Below are positions 26,005 through 34,812 of a DNA stretch of 64,000 nucleotides, in pieces. Below the pieces are notes generated by a model, which did not search any database, was not told the DNA's origin, and was given only the letters and a program-made list of their open reading frames with translations. Location: NCBI RefSeq assembly GCF_900105385.1, contig NZ_LT629772.1, forward strand, positions 5,456,001 to 5,520,000, in the 5' to 3' direction. The DNA is from Microlunatus soli. GTDB lineage: Bacteria > Actinomycetota > Actinomycetes > Propionibacteriales > Propionibacteriaceae. The position numbers and the translations under genes were made by a program. Numbering within the stretch: position 1 is the first letter of the stretch; the number at the start of each line of letters is the position of its first letter.

Positions 26005-27009
26005 TCACGCGGTACGGACCAGGGTGGCTTCGGCGGCTTCGGTGCCGGCCAGCAGACTCCGACCCAGTCCGGTCAGTGAATGCCGGACCGCGCCCTGGTC
26101 ACGTCGACTCTCGATCAGCCCCGCTTCCCGCAGCACCCGGGTGTGCTCGGAGGCCGAGGCGACCGAGATGCCGAGCCGTCGTGCGACACCGCTGGTCGAG
26201 GCGCTCACGGTGAGAGCTCGCAGCGTCGATGCCCGGGTCCGGCCGAGCAGGGCGGACAGTCGTTGCCGGCCGTCGTCGGCTTCGGCAGCGGCGTCACCGG
26301 CACGCGGATGAGGTACCGGATAGACCAGGACCGGAACCAGCTCGGGATCGAGCAACGTGATCGGATCCCGCCAGCAGAAGAAGGACGGGATCAGCCGGAT
26401 GCCACGGCCGGCCAGGTGGATGTCCCGATCGGCCTTGGCGGTGAGTTCGAGCACCGGTGAGGTCCAGCGGATCGACGGATGCAACCCGGCCAGCATGCCG
26501 TCCACGCCGGCCTCCAGGAACGCCGCGGCCTGCCGAGCCCGATCGGCCTCGACGGCGCCGGTGATCCGCTCCCACGACGGCGCCAGCACCGAGCGGTGGT
26601 ACTCACGCAGACCGGTGCCGAGGGCCTCCAGGACTGCCGGGTCGCCGGCGCTCAGTTGCTGGATCCAGCCGCACGGTCGACGCCACGCCGCGAGCAACTC
26701 CAACTCGGTCCGCAGCCGTCGACGCGGTGTCAGCTGCACCCGTTCGACGGCGGCGTCCAGGTCGGTGCTGCCGGCCAGATCGGGGGTGAGGAAGTCGGGT
26801 GAATAGCCGCGCGGCGGTGCCAGCGTCGGCAACATCCGGGCCTTGGGCGTGAGCCCGCCGACGACCTGGCGTCGCCATCGGTCGAACGGCGCCGCCCGCG
26901 ACGTCCGGTGCAGCAGATGGGCGCTGAGCAGCGCCTCCCAGAGCGGATCCGGTCCCGGCGTCATCCGGACCCGGGCAAGATCATCTGCGGTGAAATGGAA
27001 GCGCAGCAT
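26005..27009 (-). CDS. ArsR-like winged-helix regulator (DUF5937)
   Basis: The 334-residue protein starts MLRFHFTADDLARVRM, the beginning typical of actinobacterial DUF5937 regulators. The C-terminal ~80 residues form an ArsR-type winged helix (STSGVARRLGISVASASEHTRVLREAGLI and SLTGLGRSLL at the end; shown as separate short parts). It is cytosolic and the ligand is unknown. It is divergent from the FUSC gene with ~170 bp between them, so it may control that transporter; this is inference. Confidence 0.87.
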   Translation of the reverse strand: MLRFHFTADDLARVRMTPGPDPLWEALLSAHLLHRTSRAAPFDRWRRQVVGGLTPKARMLPTLAPPRGYSPDFLTPDLAGSTDLDAAVERVQLTPRRRLRTELELLAAWRRPCGWIQQLSAGDPAVLEALGTGLREYHRSVLAPSWERITGAVEADRARQAAAFLEAGVDGMLAGLHPSIRWTSPVLELTAKADRDIHLAGRGIRLIPSFFCWRDPITLLDPELVPVLVYPVPHPRAGDAAAEADDGRQRLSALLGRTRASTLRALTVSASTSGVARRLGISVASASEHTRVLREAGLIESRRDQGAVRHSLTGLGRSLLAGTEAAEATLVRTA

Positions 27010-27177
27010 GGAACCCCCTCCGGCCGCTCGGATCGGAGCCGGTGCGCGTCACCGCTGCGATTCGGTGACCGTTCACCTGGTGATGCGGCCGAAGCCAGTG
27101 AACGCCGGAGCTGTTTCAGATCGCTGTCATGCTGCTCACGCCTACCGCGTCGACCGGTGGGGTGTAATCCTTCAGAT

Positions 27178-28458
27178 GTGCTGAACAGCCGACTGCTCGG
27201 CCTGATCTGGCCGGCACACCCGACCTCGTGGCGGGACGTCCCCGGTCGGCTGCTGCCCTTCGGTGTCCAGATGCTGCGGGTGACGATCGCCGCCGTGGTC
27301 GCCTATCTGCTGACACTGCCGTTGGCCAAGGGCGGGCCGATCGACCTGACCGGCCCGCTGACCGCGATGCTGGTGGTCCAGGCGTCAGCGGTGGGAACCT
27401 TCCGGATGGGGCTGGTCCGGGTCGGGGCGGTGCTGTCCGGGGTGCTGATCGCGACGTTGTTGTCCAACTGGATCGGCCTGACCTGGTGGAGCCTCGGCGC
27501 GGCGATCGCCTCGGCACTGCTGCTGGCCCGGGTGCTCCGGTTGCGAGAGCAGCTGTTGGAAGCGCCGATCAGTGCGATGTTGATCCTCGGCGTCACCAAC
27601 CACGGTGTCGCGGCGGAGATCCGGGTGCTGAACACGTTCGTCGGTGCCGGGGTCGGAATGGCGATGGGGATGCTGTTCCCGACCGCTCTGGCCGCGGCAT
27701 CGGTGATCGGTGGGCTGAAGCGGCTGGCAGCCTCGATGGCCCGACCCTTGGACGACGCCGCCGACACGATGCGGGATCAGCCACCGACCCGGGCGCAGGC
27801 GCAGGACTGGCTCGATCTGGCCCGCGACACCTCCGGCGAGCTGGCCGAGGTGGTGCGGTCGGTGGCCAGCCTGCGGGAGCGCCGGCGGTGGAATCCACGG
27901 GCGCTCGGGACCACCAACGCCGTACCGGTGCTGGACAGCGCGCTGGACACCTACGACCGGTGCCTGATGGCGTTGCGAGCGCTGTTCACCGCGATCGTGG
28001 GTGAGTTGCCGGACGGCGAGGAACCCGAGGACCGGTTCGGTGACGAGCTGCGGCAGATCTTCGCCGTCGTGCTCGGCCAGACCGCCGAGTGTCTGCGCGC
28101 CTTCGGCGAACTCGTCGCTGCCGAGGCGGACGGCCGCGAGGAACACGCCGAAGAAGCATTGCGGCAGAGTCTGGAATATGCCGGGGAGACCCGCGCGATG
28201 CTGGCCGAGCTGATGCTCGTCGGCCCGGACGCGCGGAACGCCTGGCTGCTGCGCAGCAGTGTGATCGTGGCGCTGGAACATCTGTTGAACGAGTTGCGGC
28301 TGGAGAATCGCGAACGCGCTCGGCAGGCCCGCAACAAACAACGGCTGCCGATCGTGGTGGAGGGCGTCCTGCCGCATCCGGAGCGGCCGTACCCGCGAGC
28401 CGTGGACATGGTGCTGGACCGGCGCCGGATGCTGCGACACCGATCTCGAAATCGATGA
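27178..28458 (+). CDS. FUSC / aromatic-acid-exporter family membrane protein
   Basis: A 426-residue protein with GTG start at 27178; the open frame runs further upstream but that part overlaps the DUF5937 gene on the other strand. Six hydrophobic segments lie within the first ~170 residues (e.g. VTIAAVVAYLLTLPLA, LVRVGAVLSGVLIATLL). A large cytosolic helical domain follows, rich in Arg and Glu. This arrangement fits the FUSC/ArAE family of exporters for aromatic acids and similar compounds. Substrate not known. Confidence 0.85.
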   Translation: MLNSRLLGLIWPAHPTSWRDVPGRLLPFGVQMLRVTIAAVVAYLLTLPLAKGGPIDLTGPLTAMLVVQASAVGTFRMGLVRVGAVLSGVLIATLLSNWIGLTWWSLGAAIASALLLARVLRLREQLLEAPISAMLILGVTNHGVAAEIRVLNTFVGAGVGMAMGMLFPTALAAASVIGGLKRLAASMARPLDDAADTMRDQPPTRAQAQDWLDLARDTSGELAEVVRSVASLRERRRWNPRALGTTNAVPVLDSALDTYDRCLMALRALFTAIVGELPDGEEPEDRFGDELRQIFAVVLGQTAECLRAFGELVAAEADGREEHAEEALRQSLEYAGETRAMLAELMLVGPDARNAWLLRSSVIVALEHLLNELRLENRERARQARNKQRLPIVVEGVLPHPERPYPRAVDMVLDRRRMLRHRSRNR

Positions 28459-28639
28459 AAGTTGCATTGAATGGGGGAGCTCGTGGCACGATGGGGTGAC
28501 GGACCCGATGGAGGTTGACGGCCACTCGGGGGATGTGGGGATGTGCGACGTCCATCGGGTCCGTACTAATCGCCGGCTCCGGCGCTGACTCCCGGGGCCA
28601 CGCGCACCCAACTGATTCGGTGCCGCTGACGTCGTCGGC

Positions 28640-28645
28640 TAGGGT
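28640..28645 (+). promoter_or_regulatory. Likely -10 box for tRNA-Val
   Basis: TAGGGT lies ~46 bp before the mature tRNA. A weak -35 (TTCGGT, 28616-28621) is 18 bp upstream. Confidence 0.4.
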
Positions 28646-28691
28646 TTGTCGCGCCGATCCGCCGCCGGTCATCGATGTGCTGCGGTTGCCC

Positions 28692-28765
28692 GGGTGCATA
28701 GCTCAGTTGGTTAGAGCACTTCCCTTACAAGGAAGGGGCCGGGGGTTCGAGTCCCTCTGCACCCA
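28692..28765 (+). tRNA. tRNA-Val (anticodon TAC)
   Basis: A complete 74-nt cloverleaf: acceptor GGGTGCA pairs with TGCACCC, D stem GCTC/GAGC, anticodon stem CTTCC/GGAAG with loop CTTACAA (anticodon TAC), and T stem GGGGG/CCCTC around TTCGAGT. The discriminator base is A, and CCA is not encoded. Confidence 0.96.
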
Positions 28766-28791
28766 CTTGCCGGTCACAGCCGATTCCTCTA

Positions 28792-29739
28792 TCAGGTCAG
28801 CGATCCCGGAGCGAGCGCCAACAGCTGGCCCAGATCGCCGGCTGCTTCGGCTGCGCACCAAGCGGTGATCGCAGTCAACGCGCAGCTCGCGGCCATGGCA
28901 AAAGAGTTGCTGCGTGGAGTCGGCGTCAGCAGTGCTCGGACCCGACGGGGGACCGGGCCGTCGGCGCGTGAGGCGATCGGCGCTGCCATCGCCAGTCGGA
29001 CCGCAGGCAGGGCACCGGGGTCGGTCCGAGGTCCGGTTGCCAGGGCCGCCTTCGTGATGGCGACCGCCACGGCCCGACGGTCGCCGGTCACCTGGGCCGC
29101 GTGCTCGTCGGCCCACCGCTCGATCGCGAATTCGACCGCCGGCACCAGTGGTCGAAGGAACGGATTCGCCGCAGCCGCGAGTCGGACGACGGAGACATAG
29201 CCGTGGTGACCATGATCAAGATGGGCATGCTCGTGGGCCAGCAGGGCATCGAAGTCGGTGGCGTCCAGAGCGGTAATCATGCCTCGGGAGACGACGATCC
29301 GAGCGGGGCGACCGGGGATGGCATACGCGTCCGCAGCCGGGCTCGCGGTGACGACGATCCGATCCGGGCCGGCGAACGAGCGTGCATGTCGGTGGGACCG
29401 GACCAACGAGCGCAGTCGGCGGATGCCATAGCCGATAGCAGCCACACTCGCGGCCGTCAGCGCGAGGGTGGCGACCGCTGCGACCGGTGGGATGGTCAGC
29501 TGGCGCAACAGCACCGACCGGTGGGCGATCCGGTCCGACTCCGACACGATGTCCCAGCGGGCCAGGGCACCGATGACCAGGATGCCCAAGCCGATGCAGC
29601 TGGTTGCGGCCAGCACGACCGCGGACACGGTGATCACCATCGTTGCCGTCCGCGGGTGCAGCCATCGGGTGGTGGCTCTGGCGATCGGCACCGCGAGCAG
29701 CGGTGCCAGCAGGCAGATCACGACATCGGGTTGCATCAC
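28792..29739 (-). CDS. M56 family metallopeptidase (BlaR1/MecR1-like, no sensor domain)
   Basis: This 315-residue membrane protein starts with GTG at 29739 directly after the BlaI stop (an ATG follows at 29736). Hydrophobic helices occur at residues ~6-20, 34-60 and 84-104, and another is near the C-terminus. The zinc-binding motif HEHAH is at 169-173 and a downstream Glu is in EFAIERWADEHAA. M56 peptidases such as BlaR1 cleave the paired BlaI-type repressor on receiving a signal. There is no penicillin-binding sensor domain, so the signal is unknown. Confidence 0.92.
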   Translation of the reverse strand: MMQPDVVICLLAPLLAVPIARATTRWLHPRTATMVITVSAVVLAATSCIGLGILVIGALARWDIVSESDRIAHRSVLLRQLTIPPVAAVATLALTAASVAAIGYGIRRLRSLVRSHRHARSFAGPDRIVVTASPAADAYAIPGRPARIVVSRGMITALDATDFDALLAHEHAHLDHGHHGYVSVVRLAAAANPFLRPLVPAVEFAIERWADEHAAQVTGDRRAVAVAITKAALATGPRTDPGALPAVRLAMAAPIASRADGPVPRRVRALLTPTPRSNSFAMAASCALTAITAWCAAEAAGDLGQLLALAPGSLT

Positions 29740-30153
29740 TCAGGACTCGGGGCGGTTCGGCTCGTCGAGGAGCTGCCGGAGGAGCTGCTCGTCGTGCTCG
29801 GAGAGCCCGCTGACGAAGCGGGTCAGGACGGCATCGCGATCGGTCATGTCGTCCAGCACCGCGTTCAGCCGACGCGCGGCGAGCCCGGCCTGGTCCGACA
29901 CCGGGGCGTAGCGAAAGGCCCGGCCGTCCCGTTCGCGGGTCAGGACGTTCTTCTCGTACAACCGGGTGAGGATGGTGACGACTGTGCTGTAGGACAGGGC
30001 ATCCTGGTCGCGGACGGCGAGCTGATCACGGACCTCACTGGCCTTCAGTGGACGGTCGGCATCCAGCAGCAGCTTGGTGACCACCGCCTCGAGAGTGCCG
30101 TGTGCACGGCGCGCCGACTCTCGGCCGGAGTGCCGTTCGCCCAGTGGACCCAC
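29740..30153 (-). CDS. BlaI/MecI/CopY family repressor
   Basis: A 137-residue winged-helix repressor: GTLEAVVTKLLLDADRPLKA and then SYSTVVTILTRLYEKNVL, which holds the recognition helix. The C-terminal dimerisation part contains the likely cleavage region for the M56 protease. It is directly upstream of the protease gene. Its operator is probably the perfect dyad at 30235-30250, which also faces the divergent membrane protein gene. Confidence 0.93.
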   Translation of the reverse strand: MGPLGERHSGRESARRAHGTLEAVVTKLLLDADRPLKASEVRDQLAVRDQDALSYSTVVTILTRLYEKNVLTRERDGRAFRYAPVSDQAGLAARRLNAVLDDMTDRDAVLTRFVSGLSEHDEQLLRQLLDEPNRPES

Positions 30154-30234
30154 GTGTTCCTCCGTTCGCTGCCGCTCTGGTCGCCGATGCGGAAGCCCGA
30201 TTTTACGTCAGCGCGATTCGAGTCGTTCTAAGCA

Positions 30235-30250
30235 TCTACACAGTTGTAGA
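30235..30250. promoter_or_regulatory. Putative BlaI operator (TCTACA-N4-TGTAGA)
   Basis: A perfect 6+4+6 dyad TCTACACAGTTGTAGA lies in the 112-bp divergent gap, 15 bp before the COG4705 gene start. BlaI/MecI operators share a TACA-N-TGTA core, so the match is good. It could control both directions. Confidence 0.68.
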
Positions 30251-30265
30251 AGTTAGCTTCGCTGC

Positions 30266-31564
30266 ATGACAACAGCGACGACTACCGCATCACGCCCGCG
30301 CTTCGCCGGCGGCCGCCTGCTCAACAAAGTCCCCGAGGTCACCATCTGGTTCTGGGTGATCAAAATCCTTTGTACGACGGTCGGCGAGAGCTTCGCCGAC
30401 TGGATCAACATGACGCTCGGCGTCGGCCTGAACAACACCGCGCTGATCTTCACCGGTGTGCTGATCGCCGTGCTGGCGATCCAGCTGACCCGCCGGCGCT
30501 ACGTACCGTTCCCGTACTGGCTGACCGTGGTGGTCGTGTCGGTGACGGGCACGCTCTACACCGACATCCTGACCGATGAGCTGAACGTCCCGCTCTGGCT
30601 GTCCTCCTCGGTGTTCGCCGTCCTGCTGGTGGTCGTGTTCGGGATCTGGTGGAAGCGGGAGCACACCCTGTCGATCCATTCAATCATCTCGCTGCCGCGG
30701 GAGAGTTTCTACTGGCTGACTGTGCTGGTCACGTTCGCCCTCGGCACGGCGACCGGCGACTGGTCGCTGGAGCTGACCGGCTGGTCGCCCGGCATCGCGG
30801 CCCTGTTGCCGCTCGGGCTGATCATCGCCATCACCCTGTTGTGGCGGTTCGGTGCCAACCCGGTGCTGTCGTTCTGGCTGGCCTACATCCTGACCCGCCC
30901 ACTGGGTGCGAACATCGGCGACTTCCTCGCCTCTCCGACGACCCCTGCCGGCCCCGGCGAACCGGTCGGCCTCGGGCTCGGCACCTTCACCACCAGTCTG
31001 ATCTTCCTCGGCCTCATCCTGGCCACGGTCATCTACCTGACCATCTCACGCGCCGACGTTTCCGAGGTCGTCGACCTGACCCACGAACCGGCTGTCACCA
31101 CCGATCGGCGTCGGCAACGGATCGGGCTGATCGGGTTTGTGGTGCTGGCGGTGCTGACTGCGGTGATCATGACCGCAGCACACCTGACACCGCACCAGAA
31201 CGCGGCCGCCGCCGATGACGGTGCGGCGACCGGACCGGTCAAGCAGTTGAAGCCGGCTCAGGCGATTGCCCACTTCCCGAAGCCGACGATCGCCAAATAC
31301 GTAGCGTTGGCCAAGACCGCACGGACACAGGACCAGGCCGGCAAGGCCGCCGCGTCGCACGCCACGGTACAGAAGATGCGCGATACCTGGGATGCCGATC
31401 AGCCGACTCTGCAACCCAAGGACGACACCGCCTGGACCTTCCTCGACCGTGAGATGGACAGCGTGTTGAAGGTGTACGCAATCGACCACCCAGGTGTGAA
31501 GGCAGCCGCGCCGGCCGCCCAGGAGAAGGAACTCGGTGTGCTTCTCCACGATCTCGGCGCCTGA
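30266..31564 (+). CDS. COG4705-type integral membrane protein
   Basis: A 432-residue protein with about eight transmembrane segments in residues ~25-270 arranged as a tandem repeat: KVPEVTIWFWVIKILCTTVGE in the first half resembles RESFYWLTVLVTFALGTATGD in the second (only parts shown). This is the pattern of the COG4705 family. An extra segment (~295-313) leads to a C-terminal tail of ~115 residues, rich in Ala and Lys, probably outside or periplasm-facing. Function is not established. The BlaI-like dyad just upstream suggests it is the regulated output of the BlaI/M56 pair. Confidence 0.8.
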   Translation: MTTATTTASRPRFAGGRLLNKVPEVTIWFWVIKILCTTVGESFADWINMTLGVGLNNTALIFTGVLIAVLAIQLTRRRYVPFPYWLTVVVVSVTGTLYTDILTDELNVPLWLSSSVFAVLLVVVFGIWWKREHTLSIHSIISLPRESFYWLTVLVTFALGTATGDWSLELTGWSPGIAALLPLGLIIAITLLWRFGANPVLSFWLAYILTRPLGANIGDFLASPTTPAGPGEPVGLGLGTFTTSLIFLGLILATVIYLTISRADVSEVVDLTHEPAVTTDRRRQRIGLIGFVVLAVLTAVIMTAAHLTPHQNAAAADDGAATGPVKQLKPAQAIAHFPKPTIAKYVALAKTARTQDQAGKAAASHATVQKMRDTWDADQPTLQPKDDTAWTFLDREMDSVLKVYAIDHPGVKAAAPAAQEKELGVLLHDLGA

Positions 31565-31571
31565 CGTCAGG
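31560..31571. repeat. 12-bp perfect palindrome at gene end
   Basis: CCTGACGTCAGG spans the COG4705 stop codon. It has no T-run and may be accidental or a weak terminator. Confidence 0.35.
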
Positions 31572-31635
31572 ACTTCCTCGGCCGCTCCCTGCTCGATCCT
31601 CATGGTGGGGGCCGAGGCCGTCCGTCGCAGCACCA

Positions 31636-31705
31636 GAACGGCCGATCAAGATCGCTCACCTGAACGGCCGATCAAGATCTCTGGACAGAACGGCTGACCA
31701 AGATC
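31636..31705 (+). repeat. Three direct repeats, 18 bp each with 26-bp period
   Basis: GAACGGCCGATCAAGATC occurs at 31636 and 31662 without change, and a variant (GAACGGCTGACCAAGATC) at 31688. The regular 26-bp spacing indicates a small tandem array. Confidence 0.8.
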
Positions 31706-31756
31706 CCTGAGCCTGTCGAAGGGCGGTCGAACATACGGTCCTTCGAGAGGCTCAGG
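31706..31756. repeat. REP-like inverted repeat (17-bp arms)
   Basis: CCTGAGCCTGTCGAAGG (31706-31722) is inverted as CCTTCGAGAGGCTCAGG (31740-31756) with one mismatch. Such CTGAGCCTGTCGAAGG palindromic units are dispersed in many actinobacterial genomes; whether they recur here can only be tested genome-wide. Confidence 0.8.
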
Positions 31757-32094
31757 ACCCTTGTGACGGTGTTGTCGCAGATCGTCACGACATCGCCGTA
31801 CCCGTTGCATCAACCCTGCCGCTCCAGCCGCTCACTCCGAGCGTCAGAGCGCGACCGGCGAGGACCATCGCGGCGATCCTGATGATCTTGTGCCCGTCGT
31901 ACTCCTGGAGTTCGGGTTCACCGATCCTCACAGCATCGACGGCGGATCGGGTACGCGCGCCCGTGTTCCGTCACCCGGGTGAACCCGTACGACCTCGGTC
32001 GTACGGCGGTGTGGCCCGCAGATCGATGTGCTGCCGCCCGGCGCCCGGCGAGACTGGTGCACACACAGTGAGCAACACGTCGGGAGGCGGAGAG
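31757..32094. other. Intergenic stretch, no gene recognised
   Basis: About 340 bp before the small ORF. I see no RNA gene. A GTG at 32068, in frame with the next gene, could be an alternative start for it. Confidence 0.45.
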
Positions 32095-32334
32095 ATGACG
32101 ATTCTGGCCGGTGAAGTCAAGGGGCGCGTCGAGGAACGGCCGGCGCCGTCAGTCACCTACTGGCTGACCGCCAGCCCGTGGCACGGCCAGGCACCGGTCG
32201 ATGATCTCTACCGCGAATATCTGGACTGGTCGGCCGGAGCCGCCGTGCCGTTCGACCGGTTCCTGCACGACGTCGGCGTGTGTGGCCCCGAGTTGATCTT
32301 GGCCGACGGGATGTTCTTGTTCTCCCGCCCCTGA
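32095..32334 (+). CDS. Small hypothetical protein
   Basis: A 79-residue protein, ATG at 32095 preceded by GGGAGGCGGAGAG, a strong ribosome-binding site. It has no signal peptide or membrane helix. The sequence YWLTASPWHGQAPVDDLYREY and a C-terminal hydrophobic stretch LILADGMFLF show normal protein composition. I do not recognise a family. Confidence 0.55.
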   Translation: MTILAGEVKGRVEERPAPSVTYWLTASPWHGQAPVDDLYREYLDWSAGAAVPFDRFLHDVGVCGPELILADGMFLFSRP

Positions 32335-32368
32335 AGCGAACGGGGCTCCCGCGATGACAGGTTCGGCG

Positions 32369-33430
32369 CTACCGTGGGCTCTGGTCGGATCCGCTCGTAT
32401 CCCCCGATAACGAGTTCGCGGTCCGACTCTCGGGGTGGGTAGACGTGGCTGGGCGCGTTCCCCCGAGCGGCCCAGCCACGTTCCCCTCTGCCGGGCGCGA
32501 CGTGCGACGTTCCGCGGCCCGTCGATGGGAACGGCGGCGGACCCAGACCCAGGCCAGATTGCCGGCGACCAGCATCACCACCGCGGCGATCAACACCGCA
32601 GGGCTGGGTGCTCCGAGCATCTTGATGCCCGAGCAGACCAACAGCACCGCCAGCGCCCGGCGGATGATGCCGCCCGGTGCTCGGGAGGAGATCTGGGCGC
32701 CGATGAACGCGCCGGGAATGGCGCCGATCAGCAGCGAGATGGCGATCCCGAAGTCGGCGTCGCCGTTGATCGCGTGCGCGGTGGCCGCGGCAGCCACCAG
32801 CGGTACGGCCTGGACCAGATCTGTGCCGACCAATTGCGAGGCCTTCAACGCCGGGAACATCAACAGCAGCGCGACGACGATGATCGAACCGGACCCGACC
32901 GAGGTCAGTCCGACGAACAGCCCGGCCACCGCACCGAGGATGACGATCGGCACCGGGCGGATCACGATCGGCGGCGCCGCGCCACCGACCGGACGTCCCT
33001 CGCCGAGGGCGGATTCGTTGATCACCAACTGTCGCCAGGCCCGGTAGATCAGGCCGGCCGCCGCGACCAGCAGCGCGATGCCCAGGGCCGTCGACAGCAC
33101 CGCGTCGGTCCTGGTGCCGAGATGCAATGCCTTCAGGGCGAACACCCCACCGAACGCCGCCGGCACCGACCCGACGCACAACCACAGCACCAACCTGAGG
33201 TTCACCGTCCGCCGACGCAGATGGACGATCGCGCCGGCCGGCTTCATGAACAGACTGGTGACCAGATCGCTGGCGATCGCCACCAGCGGATCGATCTTGA
33301 ACAGAAAGACCAGCATCGGCGTCATCAGGGCGCCGCCGCCCATCCCGGTCAGGCCGACGATGACGCCGACACCGAGACCGCCGAGCAGCAGCCCGGGATC
33401 GAAAAAGCCCACCAGTGCTTCGTCCCCCAT
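32369..33430 (-). CDS. TauE/SafE family sulfite/anion exporter
   Basis: The 353-residue protein starts at the ATG at 33430 (MGDEALVG); another ATG at 33484 would add 18 residues. Two related halves each contain the family's glycine-rich helix: GVGVIVGLTGMGGGALMTPML near the start (part) and GAVAGLFVGLTSVGSGSII in the middle. About eight membrane helices are visible, followed by a hydrophilic C-terminal tail of ~40 residues. The family moves sulfite, sulfoacetate and similar anions across the inner membrane. Substrate not known. Confidence 0.92.
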   Translation of the reverse strand: MGDEALVGFFDPGLLLGGLGVGVIVGLTGMGGGALMTPMLVFLFKIDPLVAIASDLVTSLFMKPAGAIVHLRRRTVNLRLVLWLCVGSVPAAFGGVFALKALHLGTRTDAVLSTALGIALLVAAAGLIYRAWRQLVINESALGEGRPVGGAAPPIVIRPVPIVILGAVAGLFVGLTSVGSGSIIVVALLLMFPALKASQLVGTDLVQAVPLVAAAATAHAINGDADFGIAISLLIGAIPGAFIGAQISSRAPGGIIRRALAVLLVCSGIKMLGAPSPAVLIAAVVMLVAGNLAWVWVRRRSHRRAAERRTSRPAEGNVAGPLGGTRPATSTHPESRTANSLSGDTSGSDQSPR

Positions 33431-33585
33431 GTCTGATGTCGCCGTGCCGCCCAGCTTCGGCCGGATGCCCCTGTCGACACCCATTTCCGGGGAGCTTACT
33501 CGGGTTGGTCGGGATAGTCGGCCCGTTCGAACACAGAACGAGACGACACAGCGCTGTGCCTCCGGCCGAGCCGGGGGAGCGCCGA

Positions 33586-33591
33586 TAGGCT
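33586..33591 (+). promoter_or_regulatory. -10 box TAGGCT (leaderless start)
   Basis: TAGGCT ends 6 nt before the GTG at 33598, which puts transcription start at the start codon. No convincing -35 box is seen. Confidence 0.4.
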
Positions 33592-33597
33592 GAGTCG

Positions 33598-33981
33598 GTG
33601 CTCACACCGCGTGCTCGGCTCCTGGTCGGCGGCCTCACCGGCCTGATCGGACTGGTAGCCATGGTCCGACTGGTCGGTGCCGGATTTCCCGGCAGCATGC
33701 TGTTCGCCGAGATCTTCGTCGCGTTGGCGATGGTGCCCTGGGTCGTCTACAGCGCCGTCCGGGCCCACCACGGCGACCTCGATGTCAGAACGGTGCTTCC
33801 GGTCGCCGTGATCGCGGCCGCAGGATTCCTGCTGGTGTGGTGGGCGACCATCGGCCCGGTGCTGGCGTTAGGGTGCTCGCTGGCGGCGTTCGTGATCATC
33901 TGGCTGCACGACCTGCCACCGAAGAAGCCCAAGGCCGAACGCCTGGTCAAGATCGACGAGCTCACCGACTCCCACCGATAG
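33598..33981 (+). CDS. Small membrane protein, unknown family
   Basis: A 127-residue protein with four predicted membrane segments: LLVGGLTGLIGLVAMVRLVG, MLFAEIFVALAMVPWVVYSA, TVLPVAVIAAAGFLLVWW and VLALGCSLAAFVIIWLHD. It ends in a short charged cytosolic tail (PPKKPKAERLVK). GTG start, apparently leaderless. It lies 13 bp before the SDR gene and may be co-transcribed with it. Function unknown. Confidence 0.75.
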   Translation: MLTPRARLLVGGLTGLIGLVAMVRLVGAGFPGSMLFAEIFVALAMVPWVVYSAVRAHHGDLDVRTVLPVAVIAAAGFLLVWWATIGPVLALGCSLAAFVIIWLHDLPPKKPKAERLVKIDELTDSHR

Positions 33982-33994
33982 AGGTAGATCCGGC

Positions 33995-34762
33995 ATGGCA
34001 GTACTGGACAGTTTTTCGTTGCAGGGCAAGGTTTCCGTGGTCACCGGCGCGGCTCGCGGGATCGGTCGCGCGCTGGCGTTGGCGCTGGCCGAAGCCGGCA
34101 GTGACGTCGCCGTGCTGGTCCGCAATCCGGCGGCGGTGAAGGACCTGCTGAGCGAGATCGAACAACACGGAGTACGGGCCGCAGCGGTCAGCGCCGACGT
34201 CACCCACCCGGCCCAGGTCGAGTCGGCAGTCGCCGAGATCTACCAACAGCTCGGCACCGTCGACGTCTTGATCAACAACGCCGGCACCTGTGTGCACCGG
34301 CCGGCGCTGGAGGTCAGCGCCGAGGAGTGGAACACCGTGATGGACGTCAACGTCAACGGCGTCTGGCACTGCGCGCAGGCCTTCGGCCGCCGGATGGTGC
34401 AGCAGGGCCATGGCAACATCATCAACATCGGGTCGATCTCGGCGCTGATCGTCAACCGACCCCAATGGCAGCCCGGCTACAACGCCTCCAAGGCCGCCGT
34501 CCACCAGCTCACCAAATCACTGGCCGCGGAGTGGGCGCCGCACGGCGTTCGGGTGAACGCCCTCGCCCCGGGCTATGTGAAGACCGAGATGGCCCCCGCC
34601 GACGACCCGAAGTTCAAGCCGTACTGGATCGACGACGCGCCGATGCAGCGCGCCGCCGCGCCCGAGGAGCTCGGCCCGACCGTCGTCTACCTCGCCTCCG
34701 ACGCCTCCAGCTTCATGACCGGCTCAGTACTGGTATTCGACGGCGGCTACACGATTTATTAG
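33995..34762 (+). CDS. Short-chain dehydrogenase/reductase
   Basis: A 255-residue classical SDR. The cofactor motif is TGAARGIG, followed by NNAG, the catalytic Ser region (NIGSISALI) and Tyr-Lys (YNASK). The C-terminal FMTGSVLVFDGGY is typical of sugar-alcohol and 3-oxoacyl type enzymes. Ribosome-binding site AGAGGTAG. Cofactor is NAD(P)H; substrate unknown, though gluconate- or sorbose-reductase-like enzymes look closest in style. Confidence 0.93.
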   Translation: MAVLDSFSLQGKVSVVTGAARGIGRALALALAEAGSDVAVLVRNPAAVKDLLSEIEQHGVRAAAVSADVTHPAQVESAVAEIYQQLGTVDVLINNAGTCVHRPALEVSAEEWNTVMDVNVNGVWHCAQAFGRRMVQQGHGNIINIGSISALIVNRPQWQPGYNASKAAVHQLTKSLAAEWAPHGVRVNALAPGYVKTEMAPADDPKFKPYWIDDAPMQRAAAPEELGPTVVYLASDASSFMTGSVLVFDGGYTIY

Positions 34763-34785
34763 CAGGGGGACGACCCTCCTGACCC
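34763..34785. terminator. GC-rich hairpin, repeat-family member 1
   Basis: CAGGGGG-ACGA-CCCTCCTG starts right after the SDR stop and is followed by ACCCCC. It lies between two converging genes. There is no T-run, so it is either a bidirectional terminator-like hairpin or a REP-like element. Confidence 0.5.
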
Positions 34786-34812
34786 CCGAGGTGGTCGGGT
34801 CCGTGCCTTTGC

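Noticed and set aside
31636-31705. Regularly spaced repeats as a CRISPR array
   Set aside because: Only three 18-bp repeats with 8-bp gaps; too short for repeats and spacers, and no cas genes.
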